Shown one piece after another: positions 20,879 to 31,190 of a DNA stretch of 64,000 bases (its first letter is position 1; the number at the start of each line of letters is the position of its first letter). A program made the translations under genes and the position numbers. The notes beneath the pieces were generated by a model, which was not told the origin of the DNA, searched no databases, and saw only the letters and a list, made by a program, of their open reading frames with translations. Source of the DNA: Ectorhizobium quercum (GTDB taxonomy: Bacteria; Pseudomonadota; Alphaproteobacteria; Rhizobiales; Rhizobiaceae); the NCBI RefSeq assembly GCF_026552795.1, contig NZ_JANFPI010000002.1:62001-126000 (forward strand), written 5' to 3'.

Positions 20879-22165
20879 ATGAACAGCGACAGTCTCACCC
20901 ACTGGACGGTCGCCATGACAAGGCACGAACGCAATCCGATCGGCAACGGCCCGGGCAAGGTCGGCGAGGCGATGCTGCGCCACCGCACGCTCTCCGCCGA
21001 CGGCCTCTCGGAACGTCTCTTCCGCATTCTCTTTTCCGGGCTGGTCTATCCCCAGATATGGGAGGACCCGGAAGTCGACATGGAGGCGATGGATCTGGCA
21101 CCCGGACACCGGATCGTCACGATCGGTTCCGGCGGCTGCAACATGCTGGCCTATCTCTCGCGCTCGCCCGCCCGGATCGATGTCGTCGATCTCAACCGCC
21201 ATCATGTCGCGCTGAACCGGCTGAAGCTCGCCGCCTTCCGGCACCTGCCCGGCCATGACGACGTGCTGCGCCATTTCATCGGCCATAACCTGCGCGGCAA
21301 CGTTCAGGCCTACGACCGGTTCGTCGCACCGCATCTCGATCCGGAAACGCGCGCCTACTGGAACCGGCGCGGCCTGACGGCCCGCCGCCGCATCACGATG
21401 TTCAACGGCAACATCTATCGCAAGGGCCTGCTGGGCCGCTTCATCGGCACCGGCCATGCCATCGCCCGCCTCCACGGCGTCAAGCTGAAGGACATCACCG
21501 CCGCCCGCACGATCGAGGAACAGGAACGGTTCTTCGAAACGCGCGTCGCGCCGCTCTTCGACAAGCCGGCGATCCGCTGGGCGACCAGCCGCAAGAGCTC
21601 GCTCTTCGGCCTCGGCATCCCGCCGCAGCAGTTCGACGAGCTGGCGGGCGCCTCGGGCGACGGCACGGTGGGGCCGGTGCTGAAGGAGCGCCTGCGCCGC
21701 CTTGCCTGCGGCTTTCCGCTGGAAAGCAATTATTTCGCCTGGCAGGCTTTCGCCCGCCGCTATCCCGCGCCCGGAGAAGGGCCGCTGCCGGCCTATCTTC
21801 GCCCGGATTACTACGCGGCGATCAAAGCCTCGGCGTCCCGCGTCTCGGTCCACCACGAGAGCGTGACCGACCTGCTCGCCCGCAGGCCGGCCGCCTCCGT
21901 CGACCGCTACTGCCTTCTCGACGCCCAGGACTGGATGACCACCCGGCAGCTCAACGCGCTGTGGCGGGAAATCACCCGCACCGCCGCGCCCGGCGCCCGC
22001 GTCATCTTCCGCACGGCGGCGGAGGCGTCGATCCTGCCGGAGCGGCTCGATCCCGGGCTGATCAACCGCTGGCACTACAGGCAGGACGAATCGCGCGCGT
22101 TTACCGCCCGCGACCGCTCGGCGATCTATGGCGGCTTCCATCTCTACGAGCGGCTCGACGCATGA
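20879..22165 (+). CDS. btaA: S-adenosylmethionine:diacylglycerol 3-amino-3-carboxypropyltransferase BtaA
   Basis: A 428-residue DUF3419-family enzyme for the first step of betaine-lipid (DGTS) synthesis, moving the 3-amino-3-carboxypropyl group of SAM to diacylglycerol. The N-terminal half has a methyltransferase-like SAM site (VTIGSGGCNMLAYLSRSP, then DVVDLNRHH). The central segment YRKGLLGRFIG and the C-terminal LDAQDWM...LWREITR match the family. BtaB follows with ATGA overlap, which makes the assignment firm. The start is uncertain: ATG at 20879 has a poor ribosome site and ATG at 20914 is an alternative. Confidence 0.92.
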   Translation: MNSDSLTHWTVAMTRHERNPIGNGPGKVGEAMLRHRTLSADGLSERLFRILFSGLVYPQIWEDPEVDMEAMDLAPGHRIVTIGSGGCNMLAYLSRSPARIDVVDLNRHHVALNRLKLAAFRHLPGHDDVLRHFIGHNLRGNVQAYDRFVAPHLDPETRAYWNRRGLTARRRITMFNGNIYRKGLLGRFIGTGHAIARLHGVKLKDITAARTIEEQERFFETRVAPLFDKPAIRWATSRKSSLFGLGIPPQQFDELAGASGDGTVGPVLKERLRRLACGFPLESNYFAWQAFARRYPAPGEGPLPAYLRPDYYAAIKASASRVSVHHESVTDLLARRPAASVDRYCLLDAQDWMTTRQLNALWREITRTAAPGARVIFRTAAEASILPERLDPGLINRWHYRQDESRAFTARDRSAIYGGFHLYERLDA

Positions 22166-22818
22166 AGCGCGAGGAGACAGCCGCAACCGCCGACCATGCG
22201 CGGCTGATGGACCGCATCTATCGCGGCCAGAAACATATCTACGACGCCACGCGCAAATATTACCTCTTCGGCCGCGACCGGACCATTGCCGGCCTCGACG
22301 CCCGACCGGGCCAGAGCCTGCTGGAACTCGGCTGCGGCACGGGGCGCAACCTCCTGCTGGCCACCCGCCGTTTTCCCGGCCTGAACCTCCACGGCCTCGA
22401 CATCTCACGGGAAATGCTCGAGACGGCGAAGGCCCGCTTCGGGCGCGAGGGCGTTCAGGCGACCTTCGTCGCCGGCGACGCTACGCGCTGCCGTCCGGCG
22501 GATTTCGGCGTCGAGGGCTTCGATCGCATCATGATCTCCTATGCCCTTTCCATGATCCCGGACTGGAAAGGCACGCTCGACGCGGCCTTCGACGCCCTTA
22601 CCCCCGGCGGTTCGATCCATATCGTCGATTTCGGCGACCAGTCCGGCCTGCCCCGCTGGTTCAGAACGCTGCTGCGCGCCTGGCTCGCACAATTCCACGT
22701 CGCCCCGCGCGACGACATGCCGGCCGTGCTGGCTGGAATGTGCCGGGCGCGCAACCTCTCCCTTGCCGTCGAGACCATCGGCCGAGGCTATGCCGTCCGC
22801 GCGGTCGCAAGCGCGTGA
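22162..22818 (+). CDS. btaB: Diacylglyceryl-homoserine N-methyltransferase BtaB
   Basis: A 218-residue class I SAM methyltransferase that adds three methyl groups to the homoserine head to form DGTS, a phosphorus-free membrane lipid. Motif I is LELGCGTGRNLL near residue 54; the acidic post-I residue is in LHGLDISREML, and motif II is RIMISYALSMIPDW. The N-terminal HARLMDRIYRGQKHIYDATRKYYL is typical of BtaB. It is coupled to btaA by ATGA overlap. In Sinorhizobium and Rhodobacter this pair makes betaine lipid under phosphate limitation. Confidence 0.92.
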   Translation: MKREETAATADHARLMDRIYRGQKHIYDATRKYYLFGRDRTIAGLDARPGQSLLELGCGTGRNLLLATRRFPGLNLHGLDISREMLETAKARFGREGVQATFVAGDATRCRPADFGVEGFDRIMISYALSMIPDWKGTLDAAFDALTPGGSIHIVDFGDQSGLPRWFRTLLRAWLAQFHVAPRDDMPAVLAGMCRARNLSLAVETIGRGYAVRAVASA

Positions 22819-22848
22819 ACGGTCGCCTCCCCCCTTGCCCTAAAGGTT

Positions 22849-22873
22849 TGTTTACGCTGTTATGATGTAAACA
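22849..22873. promoter_or_regulatory. Inverted repeat TGTTTAC-N11-GTAAACA upstream of the lysozyme gene
   Basis: Two 7-bp arms (22849-22855 and 22867-22873) flank an 11-bp AT-rich centre, about 90 bp before the GH25 start. The spacing is compatible with a dimeric regulator site. No regulator is identified. Confidence 0.35.
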
Positions 22874-22964
22874 TATCAGGCGCGCGCCTTGCACCGGGCG
22901 CGAATCTGCCGTTTTCCACCGGGGTGGAAATACGGGAGGCGGCAGGGCAGCGAACGGGTAATCC

Positions 22965-23744
22965 ATGCGGCGATTTCTACTGGCACTTCTGCCTTTGACC
23001 CTTCTGACGGGCGGCTGCACCGCCGTCGGCTACGACATGATCGAGACCGCCTCCATCAATCCGCGTTTCCACGACACGAAACCGATCGATTTCGGCGAGC
23101 GGCATCCGCACCGCCATCAGGTCCACGGCATCGACGTTTCCAAGTGGAACGGCGACATCGACTGGCCCGAGGTGCGCAAGTCCGGCGTTTCCTTCGCCTT
23201 CATCAAGGCGACCGAAGGCAAGGACATGATCGACCCGAAATTCGACGGCAACTGGCGCGGAGCCTCCGCAGCCGGCGTGCCGCACGCGCCCTACCATTTC
23301 TACTACTGGTGTTCGAGCGCCGACGAACAGGCCGACTGGTTCATCGCCAGCATACCGAAGGCCGCGCTGAAGATGCCGCCGGTTCTCGACGTCGAGTGGA
23401 ACCACGATTCGAAGACGTGCAGCTACCGGCCGAGCCCGCTGACCGTGCGCTCCGAGATGCAGCGCTTCATGGACAGGATCGAGGCCCACTACGGCAAGCG
23501 CCCGATCATCTACACCACGGTCGATTTCCATGCGGACAATCTGGTCGACCAGTTCAAGAACTACCATTTCTGGGTCCGCTCGGTCGCCTCGCATCCGTCC
23601 GACAAATACGACGAGCGCCGCTGGGCCTTCTGGCAGTACACCGCCACCGGCGCCATTCCCGGCATCCGCGGCAACACCGACATCAACGTCTTTGCCGGCG
23701 ATGCCGGAAACTGGAAACGGTGGCTGACGGCGATGAACAAGTAG
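22965..23744 (+). CDS. GH25 lysozyme-like lipoprotein
   Basis: A 259-residue glycoside hydrolase family 25 muramidase that would cut MurNAc-GlcNAc bonds. The lipoprotein signal LLPLTLLTGGC places the lipidated Cys near residue 18. The GH25 core follows: HGIDVSKWNGDIDW (first catalytic-site Asp), FAFIKATEGKDM, YHFYYWCSS and PPVLDVEWN (catalytic Asp/Glu cluster), closing with WAFWQYTATG. It stands alone between btaB and a second transglycosylase, all on the plus strand but with promoter-sized gaps. Confidence 0.9.
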   Translation: MRRFLLALLPLTLLTGGCTAVGYDMIETASINPRFHDTKPIDFGERHPHRHQVHGIDVSKWNGDIDWPEVRKSGVSFAFIKATEGKDMIDPKFDGNWRGASAAGVPHAPYHFYYWCSSADEQADWFIASIPKAALKMPPVLDVEWNHDSKTCSYRPSPLTVRSEMQRFMDRIEAHYGKRPIIYTTVDFHADNLVDQFKNYHFWVRSVASHPSDKYDERRWAFWQYTATGAIPGIRGNTDINVFAGDAGNWKRWLTAMNK

Positions 23745-23905
23745 CGGCGTGGCCGCCACGCATCGGCCCGCATCAGTTTCCCGGCATTTTCGGGCCGGAG
23801 CGATTGAATTTCTTGCTTCGGTCACAATCTTCCTGAAAAGCCTTTGAAAAAGAAGCAAGGCGCGGACAGGACGACCCCGATACGCGCCGCAGACAGGATT
23901 TCACC

Positions 23906-25105
23906 ATGTTCGGCGCCCATTCCCGCTCCATGATCCTTTCCCTCGCCCTGGCTGCCGCCGTGGCAGGCGCGGCCTCCGCCCAGCAGACCGCCGCATGCGG
24001 CGGCGATTTCAATGCCTTTCTGGACGGCGTCAGGGCCGAGGCGCAACAGAAGGGATTGCCCGCCGATGCGATCGAGAAGACGCTCGCCGGCGCGACGATC
24101 GACCAGAAGGTGCTGTCCCGAGACCGGGCCCAGGGCGTCTTCCGCCAGACCTTCCTCGAATTCTCGCAGCGCACGGTTTCCCAGAGCCGGCTGAACATCG
24201 GCAGGCAGAAGATCGAGCAGTTGCGCTCCGTCTTCCAGCGCGCCGAAGCCGAATACGGCGTCCCCCCCGGCATCATCACCGCTTTCTGGGCGATGGAAAC
24301 GGATTTCGGCGCCGTGCAGGGCGATTTCAATACACGCAACGCGCTGGCGACCCTGTCGCACGACTGTCGCCGTCCCGAACTCTTCCGTCCGCAACTGCTG
24401 GCGCTGATCGAGATGGTTTCCCACGGCGATTTCGATCCGGCGAGCGAAACCGGCGCCTGGGCCGGCGAGATCGGTCAGGTGCAGATGCTGCCGAGGGACA
24501 TCATCGCCCACGGCGTCGATGGCGACGGCGACGGCCATGTGCGCCTCAAGTCCAGCGCCCCGGACGCGATCATGACGGCGGCCAACTTCATCAACAGCCT
24601 CGGCTATCGCAGGGGCGAACCCTGGATTCAGGAAGTGGCCATTCCGCAGAACCTGCCTTTCGAGAAATCGGGGCTCGGCGGAACGATGACGGCAGGCGAA
24701 TGGTTCGACCTCGGCGTCAGGCCGCGCGACGGCAACACGAATTTCGCCTCTCTTCCCGCCGCCCTGGTGCTGCCGCAAGGCCGCCTCGGCCCGGCCTTCA
24801 TCACCTATCCGAACTTCGGAATCTATCTGGAGTGGAACCAGTCCTTCATCTACACGATCTCCGCCGCCTATTTCGCGACGCGCCTGATGGGGGCCGAGCC
24901 CTACCAGAAAGGCAATCCGGAACCGGGCCTCGACGTGGATTCCATGAAGCTGCTCCAGACCAGGCTTCAGGCCCACGGCCACGATGTCGGCAAGGTGGAT
25001 GGCATTCTCGGCTCCGGCACACGCGTTGCCGTTCAGAAGGAACAGCAGCGCCTCGGCATACCCGCTGACGGCTGGCCGACGCAGGCGCTTCTCAACGCCC
25101 TTTGA
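23906..25105 (+). CDS. Periplasmic lytic murein transglycosylase, MltB/SltB type
   Basis: A 399-residue protein with a Sec signal peptide (SLALAAAVAGAASAQQ, cleavage near residue 28). A MltB-type lytic transglycosylase domain spans about residues 30-320. The catalytic Glu is in ITAFWAMETDFGAVQG; ETGAWAGEIGQVQMLPRDI and VDGDGDGHVRL follow. A C-terminal PG_binding_1 domain occupies about 335-399 (MKLLQTRLQAHGHDVGKVDG). It generates 1,6-anhydro ends during wall turnover. A strong terminator follows directly. Confidence 0.92.
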   Translation: MFGAHSRSMILSLALAAAVAGAASAQQTAACGGDFNAFLDGVRAEAQQKGLPADAIEKTLAGATIDQKVLSRDRAQGVFRQTFLEFSQRTVSQSRLNIGRQKIEQLRSVFQRAEAEYGVPPGIITAFWAMETDFGAVQGDFNTRNALATLSHDCRRPELFRPQLLALIEMVSHGDFDPASETGAWAGEIGQVQMLPRDIIAHGVDGDGDGHVRLKSSAPDAIMTAANFINSLGYRRGEPWIQEVAIPQNLPFEKSGLGGTMTAGEWFDLGVRPRDGNTNFASLPAALVLPQGRLGPAFITYPNFGIYLEWNQSFIYTISAAYFATRLMGAEPYQKGNPEPGLDVDSMKLLQTRLQAHGHDVGKVDGILGSGTRVAVQKEQQRLGIPADGWPTQALLNAL

Positions 25106-25129
25106 CGGCAGCAGACGCAAAAACCACGC

Positions 25130-25165
25130 AAAAAGGGCTGCGACAAAGCAGCCCTTTTTCTTTTT
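25130..25165 (+). terminator. Rho-independent terminator after the MltB-type gene
   Basis: A 12-bp stem (AAAAAGGGCTGC at 25130-25141 with GCAGCCCTTTTT at 25148-25159), loop GACAAA, then a T-rich tail at 25160-25167. Confidence 0.92.
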
Positions 25166-25323
25166 TCGTTTAATTTCATCCCAAAAATAGAACAATATTT
25201 TCAAAACGATGACAGGGCTGCATGTCCGCCCGCCGGGCCTGCGCCGCATCGCACAACACAAAACGGCTTTCCATTCGACACGAAACCGACATATTATCGT
25301 TTCGTAAACGCGAGGAGGCTGAG

Positions 25324-25401
25324 ATGGGAATAACCAACTCTCTCAATAAACTGATCGTCAGTGCGGCGTTTCTTTTCATCACGGTGATGCTCTTCATCTG
25401 A
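25324..25401 (+). CDS. 25-residue membrane peptide (hypothetical small protein)
   Basis: This very short frame starts with ATG at 25324 and ends TGA at 25401. It is supported by a textbook ribosome site (AGGAGG at 25313-25318, five bases before the ATG), an isolated position between two strong terminators, and a translation that is a single hydrophobic helix: MGITNSLNKLI, then about 14 apolar residues to the end. The surrounding 440 bp contains no other gene. The function is not recognised. It looks like a free-standing single-pass small membrane protein, possibly stress related. Confidence 0.6.
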   Translation: MGITNSLNKLIVSAAFLFITVMLFI

Positions 25402-25480
25402 GGGCGCCGCCTGAAATCTCATCCGGCGTCCAGAGCCGCCGGATCCACCTGTTTCCGTCACGAAACGTGACGCATCACAC

Positions 25481-25512
25481 GAAAGCGGGCGGCTCCCTTG
25501 CCGCCCGCTTTC
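25481..25512. terminator. Strong hairpin between the small ORF and metF
   Basis: A 13-bp perfect stem (GAAAGCGGGCGGC at 25481-25493 with its complement at 25500-25512) and a six-base loop. It can serve the plus-strand small gene and the minus-strand metF, whose stop is 32 bp away. Confidence 0.75.
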
Positions 25513-25543
25513 CCGTTTCAGCGCCGTCGCCGGCCGCGTTTCC

Positions 25544-26428
25544 TCACCCCTTGCGGGCAAGACCGAGGCGCGTCAGTACGGCATTCGTCAGCGGCGCGCG
25601 GTTCATCGTATAGAGATGGAAATCGCTGATGCCGCGACGGACCAGATCGGCGATCTGCTCGGCGGCGACATCCGCCCCGACCTCGAAACGGCGCTCGGCA
25701 TCCTCCTCGGTTCCGGCGAAACGCTCATCGAGGAAGGCCGGAATGCTGGTGCCGCAACGGCCGGCAAAACGCTTGAGCTGCGTCAGGTTATGGATCGGCA
25801 TGATGCCGGGCAGCACCGGAAGGGTGATGCCCGCGGCGCGCACCGCGTCCATGTAGCGCTCGAACTGGTCGTTGTCGAAGAAGAACTGGCTCAACGCCCG
25901 GTCGGCGCCATTGTCCGCCTTGCGCTTCAGCATCTCGATGTCGGCGGCCACGCTTTCGCTTTCCGGATGCTTTTCCGGATAGGCGGAAACGGAAATGTCG
26001 AAATCGCCGATGCTTTTCAGTCCCTTCACCAGTTCGGCGCCGTTGGCGTAGCCCTGCGGGTGCGGACGATAGACGGAGCCGGGCCCTTCCGGCGGATCAC
26101 CGCGCAAGGCCACGAAACGGCTCACCCCGACCGCCTGCAATTCCTCGACCACGCGGCGGACATCGTCCTTCGACGATCCGACGCAGGTCAGATGCGACGC
26201 AGTCCGCAGCGGCGTCTCCGCGATCAGGCGGCGGACGGTCACGAGCGTCGGCTCCCGCGTGGAGCCGCCGGCGCCATAGGTCACGGACACGAAATCCGGC
26301 TCCCAGCCGCCGAGATCGGCCACCGTTTCCCACAGCTGGCCTTCCATCTCCGGCGATTTCGGCGGAAAGAATTCGAAGGAGATCTTCAGGCGTCCGATAT
26401 CGGCGTCGCTGAGAAGGGGCGTGGACAT
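25544..26428 (-). CDS. metF: 5,10-methylenetetrahydrofolate reductase MetF
   Basis: A 294-residue flavoprotein (TIM barrel) that reduces methylene-THF to 5-methyl-THF, the methyl donor used by MetH. The N-terminal ISFEFFPPKSPEME contains the catalytic Glu. Other family segments are VSVTYGAGGST, HLTCVGSSKDDV, ALRGDPPEG and FFFDNDQFERY. It lies downstream of the ArsR-methyltransferase regulator gene on the same strand, with a 142-bp gap occupied by a rhizobial repeat, so it may share that gene's promoter and operator. Confidence 0.96.
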   Translation of the reverse strand: MSTPLLSDADIGRLKISFEFFPPKSPEMEGQLWETVADLGGWEPDFVSVTYGAGGSTREPTLVTVRRLIAETPLRTASHLTCVGSSKDDVRRVVEELQAVGVSRFVALRGDPPEGPGSVYRPHPQGYANGAELVKGLKSIGDFDISVSAYPEKHPESESVAADIEMLKRKADNGADRALSQFFFDNDQFERYMDAVRAAGITLPVLPGIMPIHNLTQLKRFAGRCGTSIPAFLDERFAGTEEDAERRFEVGADVAAEQIADLVRRGISDFHLYTMNRAPLTNAVLTRLGLARKG

Positions 26429-26450
26429 GGGTATCTCTCCGTAAAATCCC

Positions 26451-26550
26451 GGAGCATTTCATCTTTTCACGGAAACGATGAAATGCTCCAAACCTTTGTT
26501 TTTGCGCATTTCCGGACGCAAAACCGCTACGCACTTTTGCTGGAAATGCT
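26451..26550. repeat. Rhizobial-type intergenic repeat, copy 2, with flanking palindrome
   Basis: It has two parts. At 26451-26489 there is a 13-bp perfect inverted repeat (GGAGCATTTCATC ... GATGAAATGCTCC). At 26504-26550 there is GCGCATTTCCGGACGCAAAA continuing to TTTTGCTGGAAATGC, matching 14513-14558 in inverted orientation. The element fills the gap between the regulator gene and metF and would be transcribed if the two are an operon. Confidence 0.75.
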
Positions 26551-26570
26551 CTACCTTTCTTGCCGGGCCT

Positions 26571-27542
26571 TCAGGCCGCCGCCGGACGCGGATCGCGCGC
26601 CAGCCAGATCGTCACCGTGAGCGCGCGCTCCGCCTGCCCGCCCGGTGGAATGTCGATGACCTTTTCGACCGCAAGCCCCGCCTTTTCGAGCGCCTGCGCC
26701 ATCGCCTCGTGCGCAAAGCCGAGACGCACATGCGCATGGTCCTCGCGCAGATGGTCCAGATCGTGCGGCGCCAGATCGATCACCGCCAGCCGGCCGCCGG
26801 GCTTGATGACCCGTGCCGCTTCCGCCAGCGCAAGCTGCGGCTGGTCGAGAAAATGCAGCACCTGATGAATGGTGACGAGATCGAATTCCTCGTCGTCCAC
26901 CGGCAGGTTGAAGATATCGCCCTGCCGCACCGAGGCCTTGACGATCCCGCCCTTGTCGAGATTGGCGCGCGCCACCGACAGCATGTCGCGGCTGGCGTCG
27001 ATGCCCGTCGCATGGCTGTAGAGGCCTTCGAGCAATTGCAGCATGCGCCCCGTTCCGGTACCCAGATCGAGCAGCGAGCCCACCGGCGTATCGCCGACCG
27101 CCTTCAGCAGCGCCGCCTCGACCGCCTCGTCGTTCACATGCAGGCGGCGAAGCTCGTCCCACTCGGAGGCGTTGCGGCTGAAATAGGCCTGCGCCTTTTC
27201 GGAGCGCTGGCGCTTGACCGCCACCAGCCGTTGCGCGTCGCGGACGAGAACCGGATCGTCCCGTTCGGCCATCGCGAGAATGGCCCTGACCAGTTCCGTC
27301 GCGGCACCGTCGCGCCGCAGGCGGAAGTAGGCCCATGCGCCTTCCTGATAGCGCTCGACGAGGTCGTCTTCCGCAAGAAGCTTCAGATGGCGCGAAATAC
27401 GGGGCTGCGATTGTCCGAGAATATCGGTAAGATCGGTGACGGTGAGATCGCCCGAGGACAGGAGCACGAGCAGGCGAAGCCGGGTCGTCTCCCCTGCCGC
27501 CTTCAGAATATCCACCAGCTTTTCCAGACCGAACGTCGCCAC
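26571..27542 (-). CDS. ArsR-family regulator with C-terminal SAM-methyltransferase-like domain (SahR-like)
   Basis: A 323-residue protein. The N-terminal winged helix (about residues 5-85) has GETTRLRLLVLL and the recognition region LTDILGQSQPRISRHLKLL. The C-terminal half is a class I methyltransferase fold with motif I SLLDLGTGTGRMLQLL. The architecture and the metF neighbour match SahR, an S-adenosylhomocysteine-sensing repressor of methionine genes in proteobacteria, in which the methyltransferase fold would be a ligand sensor. The GTG at 27542 is preferred, with AGGGG just upstream and family-like length; ATG at 27560 and TTG at 27566 are alternatives. The gene sits behind a 20-bp near-palindrome that also precedes metH. 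Confidence 0.82.
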   Translation of the reverse strand: MATFGLEKLVDILKAAGETTRLRLLVLLSSGDLTVTDLTDILGQSQPRISRHLKLLAEDDLVERYQEGAWAYFRLRRDGAATELVRAILAMAERDDPVLVRDAQRLVAVKRQRSEKAQAYFSRNASEWDELRRLHVNDEAVEAALLKAVGDTPVGSLLDLGTGTGRMLQLLEGLYSHATGIDASRDMLSVARANLDKGGIVKASVRQGDIFNLPVDDEEFDLVTIHQVLHFLDQPQLALAEAARVIKPGGRLAVIDLAPHDLDHLREDHAHVRLGFAHEAMAQALEKAGLAVEKVIDIPPGGQAERALTVTIWLARDPRPAAA

Positions 27543-27567
27543 GGCACCCCTGACACACATAATCAAG

Positions 27568-27587
27568 ATATAAACATATCTTTATGT
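27568..27587. promoter_or_regulatory. Candidate SahR-like operator at the regulator-metF promoter
   Basis: ATATAAACATATCTTTATGT is a near-palindrome about 25 bp upstream of the regulator start. Its reverse complement matches the site upstream of metH (50762-50781) at 19 of 20 positions. Confidence 0.75.
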
Positions 27588-27678
27588 GATTGGGCATCGC
27601 ATTGCAAGCCCGCCCGGCGATGCCATCCACGGCATTCGCGCCGGCATGAAAAAGGCGGCCCGGATCGCCGCCTTCAGT

Positions 27679-27810
27679 GTATTGGCAACCCCTCTCTTTC
27701 GTCACCCTCGGGCTCGACCCGAGGGTCCACGCCGCAGGCGGCGCGGTGGATGGTCGGGTCAGGCCCGACCATGACGAAAGAGAGCGATGAGCAGATAGTC
27801 AGCAGGCGGC
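27679..27810. repeat. Long palindromic intergenic repeat, copy A
   Basis: The core at 27692-27784 has 13-bp terminal inverted repeats (CTCTCTTTCGTCA / TGACGAAAGAGAG). Inside are two further palindromes (CCTCGGGCTCGACCCGAGG and GGTCGGGTCAGGCCCGACC) flanking a GC-rich centre. Similarity to copy B (54653-54789, opposite orientation) extends outward to GTATTGGCAA on one side and a GTCAGCAG...GGCGGC block on the other. It lies between ettA and the ArsR-type regulator gene. Confidence 0.85.
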
Positions 27811-27846
27811 ATCAACCGCCTCGTTTCATACGTTCCCACTATGGGA

Positions 27847-29496
<1,650 letters not shown>

Positions 29497-29599
29497 CGCT
29501 CAAAAGCTCCGCATAGGGGAAAAGGATTGTGCCGCTATGTAGGCGAATTAAGGGCCATGAGCAACCGGCACGCGGCTTTTGACGAGCGGGAGGACCAAC

Positions 29600-30538
29600 A
29601 TGCCGCCGGATATCGAACGGCTGGAAAGCCCCACGGGCGCATCGCTGGCCTTCTGCCGCTGGCAGCCGGTAGACGCCCCTCCCCGCGCCGTCCTCCTCGT
29701 GTGTCACGGTCTCGGCGAACATGCCCGCCGATACGGCGGCTTCGCCGGGGCGATGGCCAAGCGCGGTTTAGCGGTTCTGGCCCACGACCACCGCGGCCAC
29801 GGCCTGACAACAGCGCCGGATGCGCCACGCGGCCGCTTCGCCTGGCGGGAAGGCGCCGACACACTCGTCGCCGACGTGCTGGCCATGCGCGACCATGCCG
29901 AGGCGCTTTATCCCGGCCTTCCCGCCTTCCTGTTCGGCCATTCGCTGGGCGGGCTGATCGCGCTCAACGCGGCGCTCGAGGCGCCGGAGCGCTTCGCCGG
30001 AGCCGCGCCGTGGAACATGAACGCCGTTCCGGGCCGCTTCCTCATCGGCCTCGCGCGCTTCATCCTCAAGGCCGAACGGGCCCTGAAGGGCTCGGACGTG
30101 CCAGCCGACCTCGTGCCGCGCCTGACCATCGAGGCATGGAACCGGGCAATCGCCCACCGCCGCACCGATGCCGACTGGCTGAGCCACGACCCGGCGGAAG
30201 TCGATGCCTTTCTTGCCGATCCGCTCTGCGGCCACCCGGCCAGCGTTTCGCTCTGGCTCGACATTTTCGACCTGATCGCCGGCTGGCCGCAACGGGCGGG
30301 ATACGCCCGCGCCCGTGCGCTGCCCTTCTTTCTGGCCGGCGGCGACGAAGACCCCGGCACGGACGGCGGCAAGGCCGTGACGAAACTGGCGCAAACGATG
30401 CGCACGCGCGGTTTTCTGTCTGTAAAACTTGCGATATACCGGAATACCCGACATGATACGCTGCACGACATCGGGCGGGAGGAGGCCATAGCGGAGCTTG
30501 GCGCTTGGTGCGATTCCTGCCTGGAGCGCGCGCCATAA
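29600..30538 (+). CDS. Alpha/beta hydrolase, monoacylglycerol-lipase/lysophospholipase-like
   Basis: A 312-residue hydrolase. The oxyanion and N-terminal region LLVCHGLGEHARRYGGFA and the DHRGHG segment are typical of the serine aminopeptidase S33 / PldB group. The nucleophile is the Ser of FGHSLGG, and a late His is in YRNTRHDTLHD, with an acidic residue in GGDEDPGTD. The ATG at 29600 is chosen, preceded by GGGAGGA; an upstream TTG is unlikely. It overlaps nothing, and GNAT follows after 20 bp, suggesting a two-gene unit. Confidence 0.82.
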   Translation: MPPDIERLESPTGASLAFCRWQPVDAPPRAVLLVCHGLGEHARRYGGFAGAMAKRGLAVLAHDHRGHGLTTAPDAPRGRFAWREGADTLVADVLAMRDHAEALYPGLPAFLFGHSLGGLIALNAALEAPERFAGAAPWNMNAVPGRFLIGLARFILKAERALKGSDVPADLVPRLTIEAWNRAIAHRRTDADWLSHDPAEVDAFLADPLCGHPASVSLWLDIFDLIAGWPQRAGYARARALPFFLAGGDEDPGTDGGKAVTKLAQTMRTRGFLSVKLAIYRNTRHDTLHDIGREEAIAELGAWCDSCLERAP

Positions 30539-30558
30539 TCTTACCGAAAGGGGAACCG

Positions 30559-31008
30559 ATGCCGGATATCGTCAAGGCCGCCGCGTCCGACCGGACGGCG
30601 GTGGAAGCCCTGGTGGAAGCCTCCTATTCCCATTACATCGCCCGCATCGGCGCGAGGCCGGGCCCTATGCTCGACGATTACGCCTCATCGATCGCCCGCG
30701 GCCATGTGAACCTGCTGCGCGGAGATGGCGGCATAGAGGGCGTTCTGGTCCTCATTCCGGAAGAAGACTGCCTGCTGCTCGACAACATCGCCGTCAGCCC
30801 CGCAGCGCAGGGCAAGGGCTATGGCCGCCTTCTCATGGATCACGCCGAAGCGGAAGCCCGCCGGCTGGGCTTTCGCCGCATCCGCCTCTACACCCACGAA
30901 CTGATGACCGAAAACCAGGCGATCTATGCCCGGCGCGGCTATGTCGAGACGCACCGGCAGGAACAGAAGGGGTTGAAGCGGGTGTTCATGGAAAAGGCGC
31001 TGGACTGA
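30559..31008 (+). CDS. GNAT-family N-acetyltransferase
   Basis: A 149-residue acetyl-CoA-dependent acyltransferase. The CoA-binding motif A is clear (LDNIAVSPAAQGKGYGRLLMDHAEAEA, an Arg/Gln-x-x-Gly-x-Gly/Ala variant). The C-terminal RRIRLYTHELMTENQAIYARRGYVET is the usual motif B. The substrate is unknown. It starts 20 bp after the hydrolase stop. Confidence 0.85.
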   Translation: MPDIVKAAASDRTAVEALVEASYSHYIARIGARPGPMLDDYASSIARGHVNLLRGDGGIEGVLVLIPEEDCLLLDNIAVSPAAQGKGYGRLLMDHAEAEARRLGFRRIRLYTHELMTENQAIYARRGYVETHRQEQKGLKRVFMEKALD

Positions 31009-31128
31009 CGGCACGTCCGCGCGCCTTGCGAAAACGGAATGAGCCCGATGAGTTTATATCGCGTGCGCGAAGGCGGCGGCGTGGCTATAGCTTGAGCAGC
31101 AAGGCACATGCACTATCATTCTGTTTTC

Positions 31129-31175
31129 ACGCAATTCCGGACGCAAAAACGCGCTCCGCATGTTTGCCGGAATCG
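31129..31175. repeat. Rhizobial-type intergenic repeat, copy 3 (degenerate)
   Basis: ACGCAATTCCGGACGCAAAA runs to GTTTGCCGGAATCGC. It shares the TTCCGGACGCAAAA core with the copy at 26504 but has diverged in the second half. It ends 16 bp before the CoA-transferase start. Confidence 0.6.
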
Positions 31176-31190
31176 CACCAGGGAGTCGCC

